Of a stretch of DNA of 64,000 nt, positions 34,546 through 43,419 are shown piece by piece. The notes beneath the pieces were generated by a model. The model ran no database searches. It had not been told where the DNA came from and worked only from the letters and a program-made list of their open reading frames with translations. This stretch comes from VXRD01 sp965242535 (GTDB taxonomy: Bacteria > Latescibacterota > UBA2968): contig OZ251458.1 of assembly GCA_965242535.1 (NCBI GenBank), forward strand, positions 930,001 through 994,000, given 5' to 3'. A program made the position numbers and the translations under genes. Positions within the stretch are counted from its first letter, which is position 1. Each line of letters begins with the position of its first letter.

Positions 34546-34784
34546 AAATGGGGAACGCGGGGAGAGGTGGGATTGAGCCGGGGGTAAGTCAAGTCCATCG
34601 CGGCTCGGGCCTATTGCGGATGCAATCCTGCACAACAGTACGCGAAGAGAAGCGCAAAAGCCGATGAAAAACAGTAGCGGATTGTATTGAGGATGTATCT
34701 CGGTAAGAACAGAGATCGGGGACGGGGGGCGTTCTGCGAGTGACGGGAAAGCGGATGGGATAACCGCTTGTTTTTGTGACTGAT

Positions 34785-34814
34785 AAACGCCATTTTCGGA
34801 TGGCGTTTTTTTAT
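34785..34814 (+). terminator. Rho-independent terminator
   Basis: AAACGCCAT (34785-34793) pairs with ATGGCGTTT (34800-34808) around TTTCGG, and runs into Ts. It ends the plus-strand PhyH transcript, directly against the stop of the convergent PhyH gene. Confidence 0.85.
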
Positions 34815-35692
34815 TTTCCATTGTAAGGGCGAAAGCCGCGCACCATGATGCCGTGCTGGCTTTCGCCTTTTTTCGTCGCCACCTGTTTTGCCGATGCTGC
34901 GCGGTTTTTTGTCGTGGTGCCGCGGACGACGACATAATCATCGGCCCTGCGGTAGCGGTGGATGAAGACGGGACGCGGTTTGTCCGAGTGGTTCTGTTTC
35001 GAGCCGTGAACGGTTTTGACGTGAAAAAAGATGGCATCGCCCGGCTGACCGGGGATCGCGAGGGCGCGTTCCCAAGGCCATTGCCCGTCGTCCAGCCCCA
35101 GATGCGAGAACGTGTCGATGTGGTCGAGCTGCCCGAGTTTGTGGGAACCGGGCACGACGTGGAGGGCGCCGTTGTCGAGGTCCGTGGGCACGACGTAGGT
35201 CAGCACGCCCACCGGCCCGTCGTATCGGTGTTCAAAATACGCGGAATCTTGGTGCAGGTGTTTGGGGTGGCCGCCCACGGGTTCTTTGTACAGGCATTGC
35301 CCCGTGCCGTAGAGCTCGATGTTGGGGCCGAGAATGGCTTCGACGATGTCGAGGGTGGGCGGGTGAAATGCCGAGCGCGAGAAGGCCGCGCTGGTGTGGT
35401 AATCGATGCCGAGCACCATGATTTGTCGGTCGCGCTCGTAGTGATCGGGCGCGGGGATGAAAAGCGTGTTGTTGGGCGTGCGCCATCCTTCGGGAATCGC
35501 ACGGGCCCGATCGAGCAGAGCGAGCGATTCCCAAACCGCGGCGTCGATATCGCGGTGAATCGCGTCGATGTATTCGCCGAGCAACCCGCGCACCGCGATC
35601 GCGCCGTGCGTGTTGAACGCCTCGGCAACGCGCCGAATGTTGATCGCTCCGGCTTGAAAATCCAGATCACTTAGGGAAACGGTTGGCGTCAT
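34811..35692 (-). CDS. Phytanoyl-CoA dioxygenase (PhyH)-family protein
   Basis: A 293-residue PhyH-like oxygenase. The iron motif is in HPKHLHQDSAYFEHR (His-x-Asp), and the distal His is in FHVKTVHGSKQNHSDKPR followed by the Arg that binds 2-oxoglutarate. VLTYVVPTDLDNGALHVVPG is the conserved core strand, and GTGQCLYKEP is a usual substrate-loop position. It is convergent with the previous PhyH gene and lies about 110 bases downstream of the Gfo/Idh gene on the same strand, so an operon with that oxidoreductase is plausible. The substrate is unknown. Confidence 0.88.
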   Translation of the reverse strand: MTPTVSLSDLDFQAGAINIRRVAEAFNTHGAIAVRGLLGEYIDAIHRDIDAAVWESLALLDRARAIPEGWRTPNNTLFIPAPDHYERDRQIMVLGIDYHTSAAFSRSAFHPPTLDIVEAILGPNIELYGTGQCLYKEPVGGHPKHLHQDSAYFEHRYDGPVGVLTYVVPTDLDNGALHVVPGSHKLGQLDHIDTFSHLGLDDGQWPWERALAIPGQPGDAIFFHVKTVHGSKQNHSDKPRPVFIHRYRRADDYVVVRGTTTKNRAASAKQVATKKGESQHGIMVRGFRPYNGK

Positions 35693-35801
35693 GGGTTTTC
35701 CTCGTTCATGGATAACTCCTCTCGTTCCATCCGAGACGTATCGGGCGATGATAAAGATCCAATCTCTTCACGCCAAATTCCCGGTTGGCCGCCATTGAAG
35801 T

Positions 35802-36776
35802 TCACAGAAGTTCCGAGAGCATGACGCGGCGGTTTTCCGTTGTGGATCGCTCTGCGGCGAGGCCGATCAATGCGGCGTTGATGGCCGTGCGGGCGTCGGA
35901 TCGGTGGGTGCCGTTGCGGATGTCGTCTCGGAATTGGGTGTGGATCGTGCGGGCCGAGGGTTCGGCCGATGGGAGATCGCTTTTGCCGGCGCGAGTCGAG
36001 AGGTGCCAGCCATCGCCATCGTGGATGAATGTACCCCGCGTCATGGCGATGCGGCGATGTTCTTCGGCATGGGCGATTTCGATACCGCCCGCCCAGTTCC
36101 ATTGCCCGATGCCGCCTGTTTCAAAACCGACTGTGACGGCATTTGCAAAGCCGTCGTAAGTGCCATCGCCGCGTAGATTTTCGTAGCGGGCCGCGGCTTC
36201 GACCCAGGTTGCGGGGCCAAAGCAATCGACGATGGGGTAGATGTGATACACGAAAAAGAGCGCGGGCGGCCCTGTGATGCGGAGGTTGAACAGGATTTCG
36301 GGACGCTTGCCGCGGCCCGGGGTGAGGCGGGTGAACAGCGCGATAGCGAGCGTTCCGGTTTGGGCGAGGCGTCGCTTGAGCGCGCGGTGATCGGGCGAGA
36401 GCACTTCGTCGTGGGCAACGCGAAACGCGCAGGGCGAGGCGTCGATTTTGGCGAGCAACCCCCGGGCGTGGGCGATGTCGCGCGTCGCGGGGTATTCGGT
36501 CAAGACGTGTTTGTCGGCGTTGAGCGCGGCCAGGGCGATTTCGCCGTGCGTGTCGTTGTGCGTGCAGATCGCGATGGCGTCGATGTCGTCGCGGGCGAGC
36601 ATTTCCCGATAATGCGACAAAACGTCCGCGCCGTGCGCGTGGGCCAATGCGGGGCCGGTCTCGGGATTTCGCGCGGCGATGGCGACGAGTTCACAACCCT
36701 CTGTTTGGGAAAAGCCTTGGGCGTGGTGACGGGCCATGCCGCCAGAGCCGATGATGCCGATGCGGATGGGGTTCAT
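35802..36776 (-). CDS. Gfo/Idh/MocA-family oxidoreductase
   Basis: A 324-residue NAD(P)-dependent oxidoreductase. The Rossmann motif is IGIIGSGGMARHHAQG at the N-terminus, and ICTHNDTHGEIALAALNADK is the typical second block. The position of the catalytic EKP motif reads HVLTEYPATRD, so the usual Lys is replaced by Tyr. The C-terminal half has the family beta-sheet (FFVYHIYPIVDCFGPATWVE). ATG 36776 has GGAG six bases upstream; the extension to 36821 is discarded. Substrates are usually sugars or inositols. The Tyr substitution may mean altered chemistry. It is probably cotranscribed with the downstream PhyH gene. Confidence 0.88.
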   Translation of the reverse strand: MNPIRIGIIGSGGMARHHAQGFSQTEGCELVAIAARNPETGPALAHAHGADVLSHYREMLARDDIDAIAICTHNDTHGEIALAALNADKHVLTEYPATRDIAHARGLLAKIDASPCAFRVAHDEVLSPDHRALKRRLAQTGTLAIALFTRLTPGRGKRPEILFNLRITGPPALFFVYHIYPIVDCFGPATWVEAAARYENLRGDGTYDGFANAVTVGFETGGIGQWNWAGGIEIAHAEEHRRIAMTRGTFIHDGDGWHLSTRAGKSDLPSAEPSARTIHTQFRDDIRNGTHRSDARTAINAALIGLAAERSTTENRRVMLSELL

Positions 36777-36800
36777 GGGCAACTCCGCGCGATACGCAAA

Positions 36801-36827
36801 GAACCCGCGAGCAAAACTCACGGGTTC
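36801..36827 (-). terminator. Terminator hairpin downstream of korB
   Basis: GAACCCG (36801-36807) pairs with CGGGTTC (36821-36827), with an inner GAG/CTC; on the minus strand TTCTTT follows. It ends the CBS-korA-korB transcript 22 bases past the korB stop. Confidence 0.65.
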
Positions 36828-36849
36828 TCCATTTTGGGAATGACGGGGT

Positions 36850-38391
36850 TTAGTTCGGCGAGATTTCGTCGGCGAACAGGCCGCCTGTGAATTGGAGCAT
36901 GACCTTGAAGGACGCCAGGCCCACGGGGCGGCCGTCTGGATCGACGATGGGAATGTGGCGGAACCCGTGCAGCGACATCAGATGCAAGAGGTGGCCGATG
37001 GGATCGGACGTCTTGAGCGACGTGGGGTCTTTGGTCATCAAGCTGCCCACCGTTGTTTGGGACAGATCGAACTCGCGCCCGGCGACTTTTTCAAACAGAT
37101 CGCCCTGTGCGAAAATGCCGCGCAACAGGCCGCGCTTGTCCACGACCAACAAGCAACCCAGGTTTTTCTCGCGCATGGTTTGGATGGCCTCGGCCACAGA
37201 CGTATCCGCGGACGCGCATTCGGGCACGGGCAAGTCGAGCGACGAGATCGGATCGTAGAGCAGTTGCTGAAGCGAGGTGCGCGGCGTGCGGGGGTCTTCC
37301 TCGTCGATATCCGGAATGATGTTGGACGTGGGGATTTCTTCGTGGACTTCTTGCACGGTCTCCGCATCCGGGCCTTCCGGCACGATCCACGTATCCGTCG
37401 CGTGATAAAGCGCGTGCAGATCGCCCGGCCCGCGCTCTTCCACAGCTCGGCGGCCCTGCGCGACGATTTGCTCTTCGTAAATCGGGCGTTCCACGCAGCG
37501 GAACACCCCGAGCGGCACCGGGTATTCCGGATGCGTGAGCCTGCTGAGCAAATACGCATGCGTGGGATCGTCCAAGGTCTCGTCGTGGGTGAGCAAGTCG
37601 CTTTCCCGCACGCCATTGCCCAAGGAAACGACCTCGGGCGCCAAGCCGTTGAGGCGGATGCCCTTGTCGCGGTCCTTGCCAAAAACGAGGGGTTGGCCGT
37701 GTTCCAAAATCGCGGTTTGGTCGTCCTTGACGTCGGCTTGGGTCGCGAAAAACCACGCGCCGTCATTGTAAATATTGCAATTTTGGTAAATCTCGACAAA
37801 GGACGTGCCCCGGTGTTCGGTCGCGCGCTTGAGAATCTCGGCCATGTGCTTGGTGTTGCGATCCACGGTGCGGGCCACAAACGTGGCTTCGGCGGCGAGG
37901 GCGACCGAGATGGCGTTGAAATCCTGTTCCACAGACCCCATGGGCGAGGAATAGGTGCGCGTGCCCGGCGGCGACGTGGGCGAATACTGGCCCTTGGTGA
38001 GGCCGTAGATCGCATTGTTGAAGAGAATGATGCTGAGGTTGACATTGCGGCGCAATACGTGAAGCAGGTGATTGCCGCCGATAGACAAGCTGTCGCCATC
38101 GCCGGTGATCACCCAAACGTGCAGGTCCGGGTTGGCGACCTTGAGACCGGTCGCGACCGTGGCCGCGCGGCCGTGAATGGTGTGCAGGCCGTACGTGTTC
38201 ATGTAATACGGAAACCGGCTGGAGCACCCGATGCCGGACACGAAAACCATGTTCTCGCGGGCGATGCCCAACTCGGGCAACACGCGCTGCATCTGCGCGA
38301 GGATGGCGTAGTCGCCACAGCCGGGGCACCAGCGGACCTCTTGGTCCGACACGAGGTCTTTGCGCGTCAGTGTTTCAACGGCGTCTGCCAT
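36850..38391 (-). CDS. korB: 2-oxoacid:ferredoxin oxidoreductase beta subunit fused to a CBS pair
   Basis: A 513-residue protein. Residues 1-~300 are a KorB/PorB thiamine-pyrophosphate subunit: cluster cysteines in RWCPGCGDYAIL and SGIGCSSRFPYYMN, and the TPP motif GDGDSLSIGGNHLL...NNAIYGLTKGQYS. From about 385 a pair of CBS domains follows (AEAIQTMREKNLGCLLVVD, then FRHIPIVDPDGRPVGLAS), which would bind adenine nucleotides. Normal KorB proteins stop near 340, so the fusion is unusual. It sits 15 bases after korA and completes the oxidative decarboxylation of a 2-oxoacid, probably 2-oxoglutarate, with ferredoxin as acceptor. The choice of substrate is by overall resemblance. Confidence 0.88.
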   Translation of the reverse strand: MADAVETLTRKDLVSDQEVRWCPGCGDYAILAQMQRVLPELGIARENMVFVSGIGCSSRFPYYMNTYGLHTIHGRAATVATGLKVANPDLHVWVITGDGDSLSIGGNHLLHVLRRNVNLSIILFNNAIYGLTKGQYSPTSPPGTRTYSSPMGSVEQDFNAISVALAAEATFVARTVDRNTKHMAEILKRATEHRGTSFVEIYQNCNIYNDGAWFFATQADVKDDQTAILEHGQPLVFGKDRDKGIRLNGLAPEVVSLGNGVRESDLLTHDETLDDPTHAYLLSRLTHPEYPVPLGVFRCVERPIYEEQIVAQGRRAVEERGPGDLHALYHATDTWIVPEGPDAETVQEVHEEIPTSNIIPDIDEEDPRTPRTSLQQLLYDPISSLDLPVPECASADTSVAEAIQTMREKNLGCLLVVDKRGLLRGIFAQGDLFEKVAGREFDLSQTTVGSLMTKDPTSLKTSDPIGHLLHLMSLHGFRHIPIVDPDGRPVGLASFKVMLQFTGGLFADEISPN

Positions 38392-38406
38392 GGTGGATTC
38401 CTTTGC

Positions 38407-40281
38407 TTAAGCGCCTAAAATTTCGGCAATTTTGTCGGCGAGTTCTGAAATTTTGAAGGGCAAGCCCCGAACCTTGTTGAAGGGGACGATCCTTTGCCCG
38501 GGGTATCGCGCTTTGAGCAACAAGGACAACTGCCCCATGTTGAGTTCGGGAACGAGGACGGTTTTGTAGCGCGACAAAATCGCGCCGAGGTTTTTGGGGA
38601 ACGGATTGAGATAGCGCAGATGCGCCGCGGCGATCGAATGGCCCCGTTGCCTGGATTGGCGCACCGCCGAGCGAATCGCGCCGTACGTGCATCCCCAACC
38701 GAGCACGAGCAAATCGCCGGATTTGGGGCCCATGACGTGCTGGAGCGGAATGCGATCCGCGATGCGCGCGATGCGTTCGGCGCGGATGTTCGCCATGTGC
38801 TGGGTGTCGTCGGGGTCGTAAGACACATTGCCCGTCACGTCTTCTTTGCCCAATCCGCCGAGCCGGTGCTCGAGGTCAGGCGTGCCCGGCAAAGCCCATG
38901 GGCGGGCGAGGGTTTTCGCGTCTCGCAAATAGGGCATGAAGCCCTCGGGATCGGTTGTGTGCGCGATCCGAAGGGGCGGAATAGCGTCCGGATCCGGAAT
39001 TTTCCACGGCTCCGCGCTGTTGTTGAGATACCCGTCCGAGAGGAAGATGACCGGACTCATGGTTTCGACCGCGATGCGAAACGCCTCGATGATCATGTCA
39101 AAACAATCGGACGGCGTCGCGGGCGACACGATGGGGAGGGGGCTGTCGCCATTGCGGCCGAACATGCACTGGAGCAAGTCCGATTGTTCGGTTTTGGTGG
39201 GCATGCCCGTGCTGGGGCCGCCGCGCTGAAAATCGCAAATCACCAGGGGCAATTCCATCATCAGCGCGAGGTTCATCGCTTCGCTCTTGAGCGCGATGCC
39301 CGGGCCGCTGGTGCCCGTGGCGGCAAACGCGCCGCCAAATGCCGCGCCGATGACCGATCCCAAGGCGGAGATTTCGTCTTCGGCCTGAAAGGTTCGCACG
39401 TCAAAATTTTTCAATGCGGCCAATTCCTCGAGCACTGCGCTAGCAGGCGTGATGGGATAGCTGCCGTAAAACAGGGTCTTGCCCGCCTTGTGCGCCGCGG
39501 TGACCATGCCCATGGCCGTGGCTTGCGTGCCGGTGACGGCGCGGTACGTGCCGGGCGCGACCACGGCTTTTTTGACGCGGTACTGAACCTGAAATTCCTC
39601 CATGGTTTCGCCGAAGTTGTACCCGGCTTTGAGGGTGCTCACATTGCCGTCGATGATTTCGGCTTTGCCGTGGAATTTCTTTTCCAACATGCGAATGGTC
39701 GGGTCGAGCGGCCGGTCGAAAATCCAGTAGGACAAGCCGAGCGCGAAGAAGTTTTTCATCATGTCGATTTGCCGATTGGTCAGGCCCTCGACGTGCGCGA
39801 CTGCGGCTTTGTGCAAGGTGGTCAGCGGCACTTTGACCACGCGGTAATTGGCGAGCGCGGGGGTGCCGAGCGGGTCGCCGTCGTAGCCGGCCTTGCGGAG
39901 GTTGTTGCGCGTGAAATTGTCCGTATTGGCGATGACGATGCCGCCATCGGGCAGATCGTGGAGATTGGCTTTGAGCGCGGCCGGGTTCATCGCAACGAGC
40001 ACTTGCGGTTCGTCCCCGGGCGTGAAAATGTCTTCGCTGGAAATGCGGATTTGAAACCCGCTCACCCCGGGCAATGTACCTGCGGGGGCGCGGATTTCCG
40101 CGGGAAAGTCCGGCAAGGTGCTGATGTCGTTGCCGACGATGGCCGAGGTGTTGGCAAATTCCTTGCCGATGAGTTGACTGCCGTCGCCCGAGTCGCCCGC
40201 GAAGCGAATGGCGATGGATTCGATTTCCGTGAGTTCGCTCAATGCGGATTCCGCGATGTCTTCCATTTCGAGTTCGGCCAT
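38407..40281 (-). CDS. korA: 2-oxoacid:ferredoxin oxidoreductase alpha subunit (gamma-alpha fusion)
   Basis: A 624-residue subunit in which a gamma-type domain precedes the alpha pyrimidine-binding domain. The gamma part reads RFAGDSGDGSQLIGKEFANT. The alpha part has GSYPITPASAVLEELA, FQAEDEISALGSVIGAAFGG, ATGTSGPGIALKSEAMNLAL and DFQRGGPSTGMPTKTEQSDL. This layout is standard for KorA of two-subunit 2-oxoglutarate/2-ketoacid oxidoreductases. ATG 40281 has AGGAGG upstream; the longer frame to 40638 lies in the CBS gene in another phase. It lies 14 bases after a CBS-protein gene and 15 before korB, making a three-gene operon. Confidence 0.93.
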   Translation of the reverse strand: MAELEMEDIAESALSELTEIESIAIRFAGDSGDGSQLIGKEFANTSAIVGNDISTLPDFPAEIRAPAGTLPGVSGFQIRISSEDIFTPGDEPQVLVAMNPAALKANLHDLPDGGIVIANTDNFTRNNLRKAGYDGDPLGTPALANYRVVKVPLTTLHKAAVAHVEGLTNRQIDMMKNFFALGLSYWIFDRPLDPTIRMLEKKFHGKAEIIDGNVSTLKAGYNFGETMEEFQVQYRVKKAVVAPGTYRAVTGTQATAMGMVTAAHKAGKTLFYGSYPITPASAVLEELAALKNFDVRTFQAEDEISALGSVIGAAFGGAFAATGTSGPGIALKSEAMNLALMMELPLVICDFQRGGPSTGMPTKTEQSDLLQCMFGRNGDSPLPIVSPATPSDCFDMIIEAFRIAVETMSPVIFLSDGYLNNSAEPWKIPDPDAIPPLRIAHTTDPEGFMPYLRDAKTLARPWALPGTPDLEHRLGGLGKEDVTGNVSYDPDDTQHMANIRAERIARIADRIPLQHVMGPKSGDLLVLGWGCTYGAIRSAVRQSRQRGHSIAAAHLRYLNPFPKNLGAILSRYKTVLVPELNMGQLSLLLKARYPGQRIVPFNKVRGLPFKISELADKIAEILGA

Positions 40282-40295
40282 ACGGCCTCCTGTGG

Positions 40296-40763
40296 TTACG
40301 CGCCATCTCGGGCGCTGGCAAAATGGTCCGGAGTGGGGGGTAAGTTGTAGATTTCTTCGGGAAAGTGGTCGCTCATGTACTTGATGATCGCGTAGTGGGT
40401 CAGCGTGCCGAGTACGCGACCATCCGCATCGACGACCGGCATGTAGCGATGGGGTTTGTCGCCCATAAAGCGAATGGCCTCGATCAGCGTGATGTCCGAT
40501 TGCAAGGTGAGCGGGTCGGGCGTCATGATCGCCTCGATGGGTTCGCGGAGCACCTCGGCCCGATCGATCACGCGCCGCGCGATATCGTGCGCGGTGAAGA
40601 TGCCGACGAGTTTGCCCCGATCCATCACCAACGCGCATTTGCGCTGGTTGGCCTGCATTTTGGCGATGACGCGACCGACGGGATGGTCTTTTTCAACTTC
40701 GACGTAAAAAGAGAGATCGACGTGCTTTACCGTGTCGTTGTGGAGGCTGCTACTCAGGTTCAT
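40296..40763 (-). CDS. CBS-domain protein leading the kor operon
   Basis: A 155-residue protein made almost only of two CBS motifs: DHPVGRVIAKMQANQRKCAL followed by LVGIFTAHDIARR, and DITLIEAIRFMGDKPHRYMP followed by VLGTLTHYAIIKYM. Such Bateman modules bind AMP, ATP or S-adenosylmethionine and regulate partner enzymes. Its place in front of korA and korB, where korB itself carries a CBS pair, suggests energy-charge control of the oxidoreductase. No Shine-Dalgarno sequence precedes the ATG; instead the leader is pyrimidine-rich, which is odd. The promoter is at 40824-40852. Confidence 0.88.
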   Translation of the reverse strand: MNLSSSLHNDTVKHVDLSFYVEVEKDHPVGRVIAKMQANQRKCALVMDRGKLVGIFTAHDIARRVIDRAEVLREPIEAIMTPDPLTLQSDITLIEAIRFMGDKPHRYMPVVDADGRVLGTLTHYAIIKYMSDHFPEEIYNLPPTPDHFASARDGA

Positions 40764-40823
40764 GGGGAGGCTCTTGAGAGGGGCTTGGGAGGGAGGAGGA
40801 AAGTGTCCATTGAAAGCGATTTA

Positions 40824-40852
40824 ATATAAGGGATTTACCCACATGTGGCAAG
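40824..40852 (-). promoter_or_regulatory. Promoter of the CBS-korA-korB operon
   Basis: Minus strand TTGCCA (40847-40852), a 17-base spacer and TATATT (40824-40829), giving a leader of about 55 bases. Confidence 0.65.
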
Positions 40853-40898
40853 ACTTTCGCATTCGATTTTCGCGGTCCGATCTCCGGCCTTTCGCCGC

Positions 40899-42239
40899 TT
40901 ATCGCCCGAGGGCGCGGCACTCCATGTAGTACCGCTTCTCATCCGCGCGACCGATGGAGATGGATTTGCGGGGATAGGCGCCGTAGCGCACGATGGATTC
41001 AAACACGCTGTCCTTTGAAATCGGCGGCAGGTAAAAGCCGAGCGCGTCGGGCCGATGGCCCAAGTCGTCGATCACCTCCGCGCCGTGGATGAACCCGACC
41101 TCGGCTTCGGGATGTGCGCGCGTGAACAGCTCGAGCGCGGCTTCCATCGTCTCCGGGATGGTTCTCTGCGATGGCTTCTCGATCGCCAAAATGCCCGAGC
41201 GTCCTGCGGCGCGATAGGGCAGGCCATGCGCGGATTCCGATGCCAATGCGATGAGGCGTCGGTCTCGCGCCTCGGGCGATGCGACCGCTTCCAAGCGTGC
41301 GCGCGCGCCAGACGCATTGAGCAAGGCGACCATCGCGTCGCACGCGGCGACGGGATCGACGCGGGTGATCAGCCTGTGGATCGGCTCGATGTCTATCGCA
41401 TCGTCGTGCAGGTTGATCAGCTCGACCATCGCGTAGCGCGCGGGATGTCGCGCCGCATCCCGCCCCTTGCCGAGTGTCGATTTGATCCTTTGCCAGGCTT
41501 TTTGCGCCGCGGCAAAGGAGTGGTTGCCATCGCCCATCGCGTAGAGGAGCGTTTCGCTTTCAACGCCGTATTTCTCGCGGATGTAATCCGGGGCGATCCG
41601 CCCGGCGAGTTTTTGGGCAATGCGCGCTATGTCCGCTTTGCGGTGGATCAGGCGATACGCGATCCGCCCGCCGCTCATCATGAGTTCAAAATCCGCGATG
41701 GTGGGATGGCCTTCTTCAAACAGGGGCTCGATGATTTCCCGGTTGGGATCGTCGATGAGCACGAGGATATGGGGGCATTCGAGGGAGGCGTTGCCCCGGA
41801 GCTCCAACCGCGCTTCGAGGTTTTTGGGATAGGTGCCCTCGGTCGCGCGGATGAGGGTTTTGGACGCGCTTCGGCTGTCGTAGTGCTCGAGGTCGAGCGC
41901 GACGACCAACCCCTTGCGCGATTTCCCAGACGGCAAGACGCGATCGACGAGCAAAAAGCCCTCGAGCCCATCGCGGAAAACGCCGTCGGCGACAAAGCGT
42001 TTCATGTTGTTGTGAACGCGGGCCACGCGCGCATCGTGCCCCTCGTCGGACAAATAGACTTCGGGATAGATGAGCTCCAGCGTCGACGGTTCATGGCCCA
42101 CCATGCGTTTGACCTCCGCCCAATACGCCCGGTCGTGGACGTACTGATCGCAGGCGATGACGGCCCACTTCTCGCAGTCGATTTCCGGTCTGGGCAACAA
42201 AATTTTGGGCACGCCGAGCGCGATGTCGTCAAAAAACAT
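40899..42239 (-). CDS. DUF1015 family protein
   Basis: A 446-residue protein recognised as DUF1015, a family of unknown biochemical function widespread in anaerobes and environmental bacteria. The most conserved block is YAMGDGNHSFAAAQKAW near residue 235, where the Asp-Gly-Asn-His residues look catalytic. The start (DIALGVPKILLPRPEIDCEKWAVIACDQYV) and the end (FYLPPISKDSVFESIVRYGAYPRKS) also fit the family. It begins 25 bases after the stop of the MFS gene, so it is likely the last gene of a NUDIX-sulfatase-MFS-DUF1015 operon. Confidence 0.88.
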   Translation of the reverse strand: MFFDDIALGVPKILLPRPEIDCEKWAVIACDQYVHDRAYWAEVKRMVGHEPSTLELIYPEVYLSDEGHDARVARVHNNMKRFVADGVFRDGLEGFLLVDRVLPSGKSRKGLVVALDLEHYDSRSASKTLIRATEGTYPKNLEARLELRGNASLECPHILVLIDDPNREIIEPLFEEGHPTIADFELMMSGGRIAYRLIHRKADIARIAQKLAGRIAPDYIREKYGVESETLLYAMGDGNHSFAAAQKAWQRIKSTLGKGRDAARHPARYAMVELINLHDDAIDIEPIHRLITRVDPVAACDAMVALLNASGARARLEAVASPEARDRRLIALASESAHGLPYRAAGRSGILAIEKPSQRTIPETMEAALELFTRAHPEAEVGFIHGAEVIDDLGHRPDALGFYLPPISKDSVFESIVRYGAYPRKSISIGRADEKRYYMECRALGR

Positions 42240-42264
42240 GGCGTCTTTCCCCTCCGATATTTTT

Positions 42265-43419
42265 TTATAGTCGCGTCTTTCGCCCCGCCAGCGCGAGCGC
42301 CACGATCAAGCCGATGAACAGGCCGGGAATGAGCGCGAAGCCCGCTTTGAGGCCGGCCGCGTCTCCGATGATGCCCATGATCCACGGGGTCATGCCAAAG
42401 CCGGCAATGCCGAAACACGCGAGCATGACGAGCAGCATCGTGGCGTCCACGGGCAGGCGGTCCGCGGCTTCGGCGAGCACAGTGGGCCAGAAGCAGGCCG
42501 CGGCAAATCCGGCGAAAACGAGCAGTGCGTAGAACCCGATCAAGCTGTCGGCAAAGGGGATGGCGCTGCTGATGCCCACGCCGAGAATCGCCGAACCGAT
42601 CATCAAAGCCCGCTGGCTCATCGCATGGGACAATTTTGCAAACAGCAAGCGGCCGATGGCCATGGTGCTGGAAAAGATCACGACGGCGATGGCCCCTGCG
42701 CGGGGCATGTCGCGGAGATAGACCTCCACGTAACTGCGGCTCCAGAACGTGAACGCGGCCTCTACGCCCGCGCCCAAAAACAGGGCCATGCCAAAGAACC
42801 AAAAGTGGGGGATTTTGAGAATTTGCGCGATTGAGCGGATGGACGACCGCCGATCGCGCACGGGTGCGGGAAAACGCGACAGGTGAAACCAGATCCCCAT
42901 GCCGAACGCGCCTGCGGCGGCGATGCGAAACGCGATCCGCCACGAATGGCCGAGGGTCAAGAGTTCGCCAAACAGGAGCGCGGAGACCATGACGCCAATG
43001 GGATAAAACGCGTTGGTGATGTTGAGGTATTTGCCCGTGTTTTTGGGATGGAGGTCGACGACCAAGGGGTTGATGAGGGCCTCGGTGAATCCGCCGCCAA
43101 TGCCCACGACCATGAGCGAGAGGAGCACCATCGGATAGGTGTCGGCGCAGCTGATCAGCAACAGGCCGAGGGCCGTGAGATATTGCCCCCAGGCCAAGAA
43201 GTGTTTCTTCCCCCAGGTGCGCGCGAGAATGCCGGATGAAATCAGGACGACGAGCAACAAAAGCAGCCGCGCCGTTTCCAATCCGCCGCTTTCAGACAGG
43301 GAGATCGACAGGGTTTTAGCGATTTCGGGCAGGCATATCGGCGTCACGACCCCGCTGGTGGCAAACATCACAAACCCGCCCCACGATGCCACATCGAGCC
43401 GCGTCAGTCCATTTTTCAT
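42265..43419 (-). CDS. MFS transporter
   Basis: A 384-residue permease with about twelve hydrophobic helices and the loop motifs LARTWGKKHFLAWGQ between helices 2 and 3 and FAKLSHAMSQRALMIG in the second half. The helix GIGGGFTEALINPLVVDLHP resembles the fucose/glucose permease (FucP-like) group of MFS proteins, so uptake of a sugar-like compound is a fair guess. Its start codon overlaps the sulfatase stop in ATGA (43416-43419), so the two proteins are made together. This suggests import or export of the sulfated compound or its product. Confidence 0.88.
   Translation of the reverse strand: MKNGLTRLDVASWGGFVMFATSGVVTPICLPEIAKTLSISLSESGGLETARLLLLLVVLISSGILARTWGKKHFLAWGQYLTALGLLLISCADTYPMVLLSLMVVGIGGGFTEALINPLVVDLHPKNTGKYLNITNAFYPIGVMVSALLFGELLTLGHSWRIAFRIAAAGAFGMGIWFHLSRFPAPVRDRRSSIRSIAQILKIPHFWFFGMALFLGAGVEAAFTFWSRSYVEVYLRDMPRAGAIAVVIFSSTMAIGRLLFAKLSHAMSQRALMIGSAILGVGISSAIPFADSLIGFYALLVFAGFAAACFWPTVLAEAADRLPVDATMLLVMLACFGIAGFGMTPWIMGIIGDAAGLKAGFALIPGLFIGLIVALALAGRKTRL

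Noticed and set aside
38494..40350. A 618-codon open frame opposite korA
   Set aside because: It is antisense to a well-supported gene with all 2-oxoacid oxidoreductase motifs, and has shadow-type composition.
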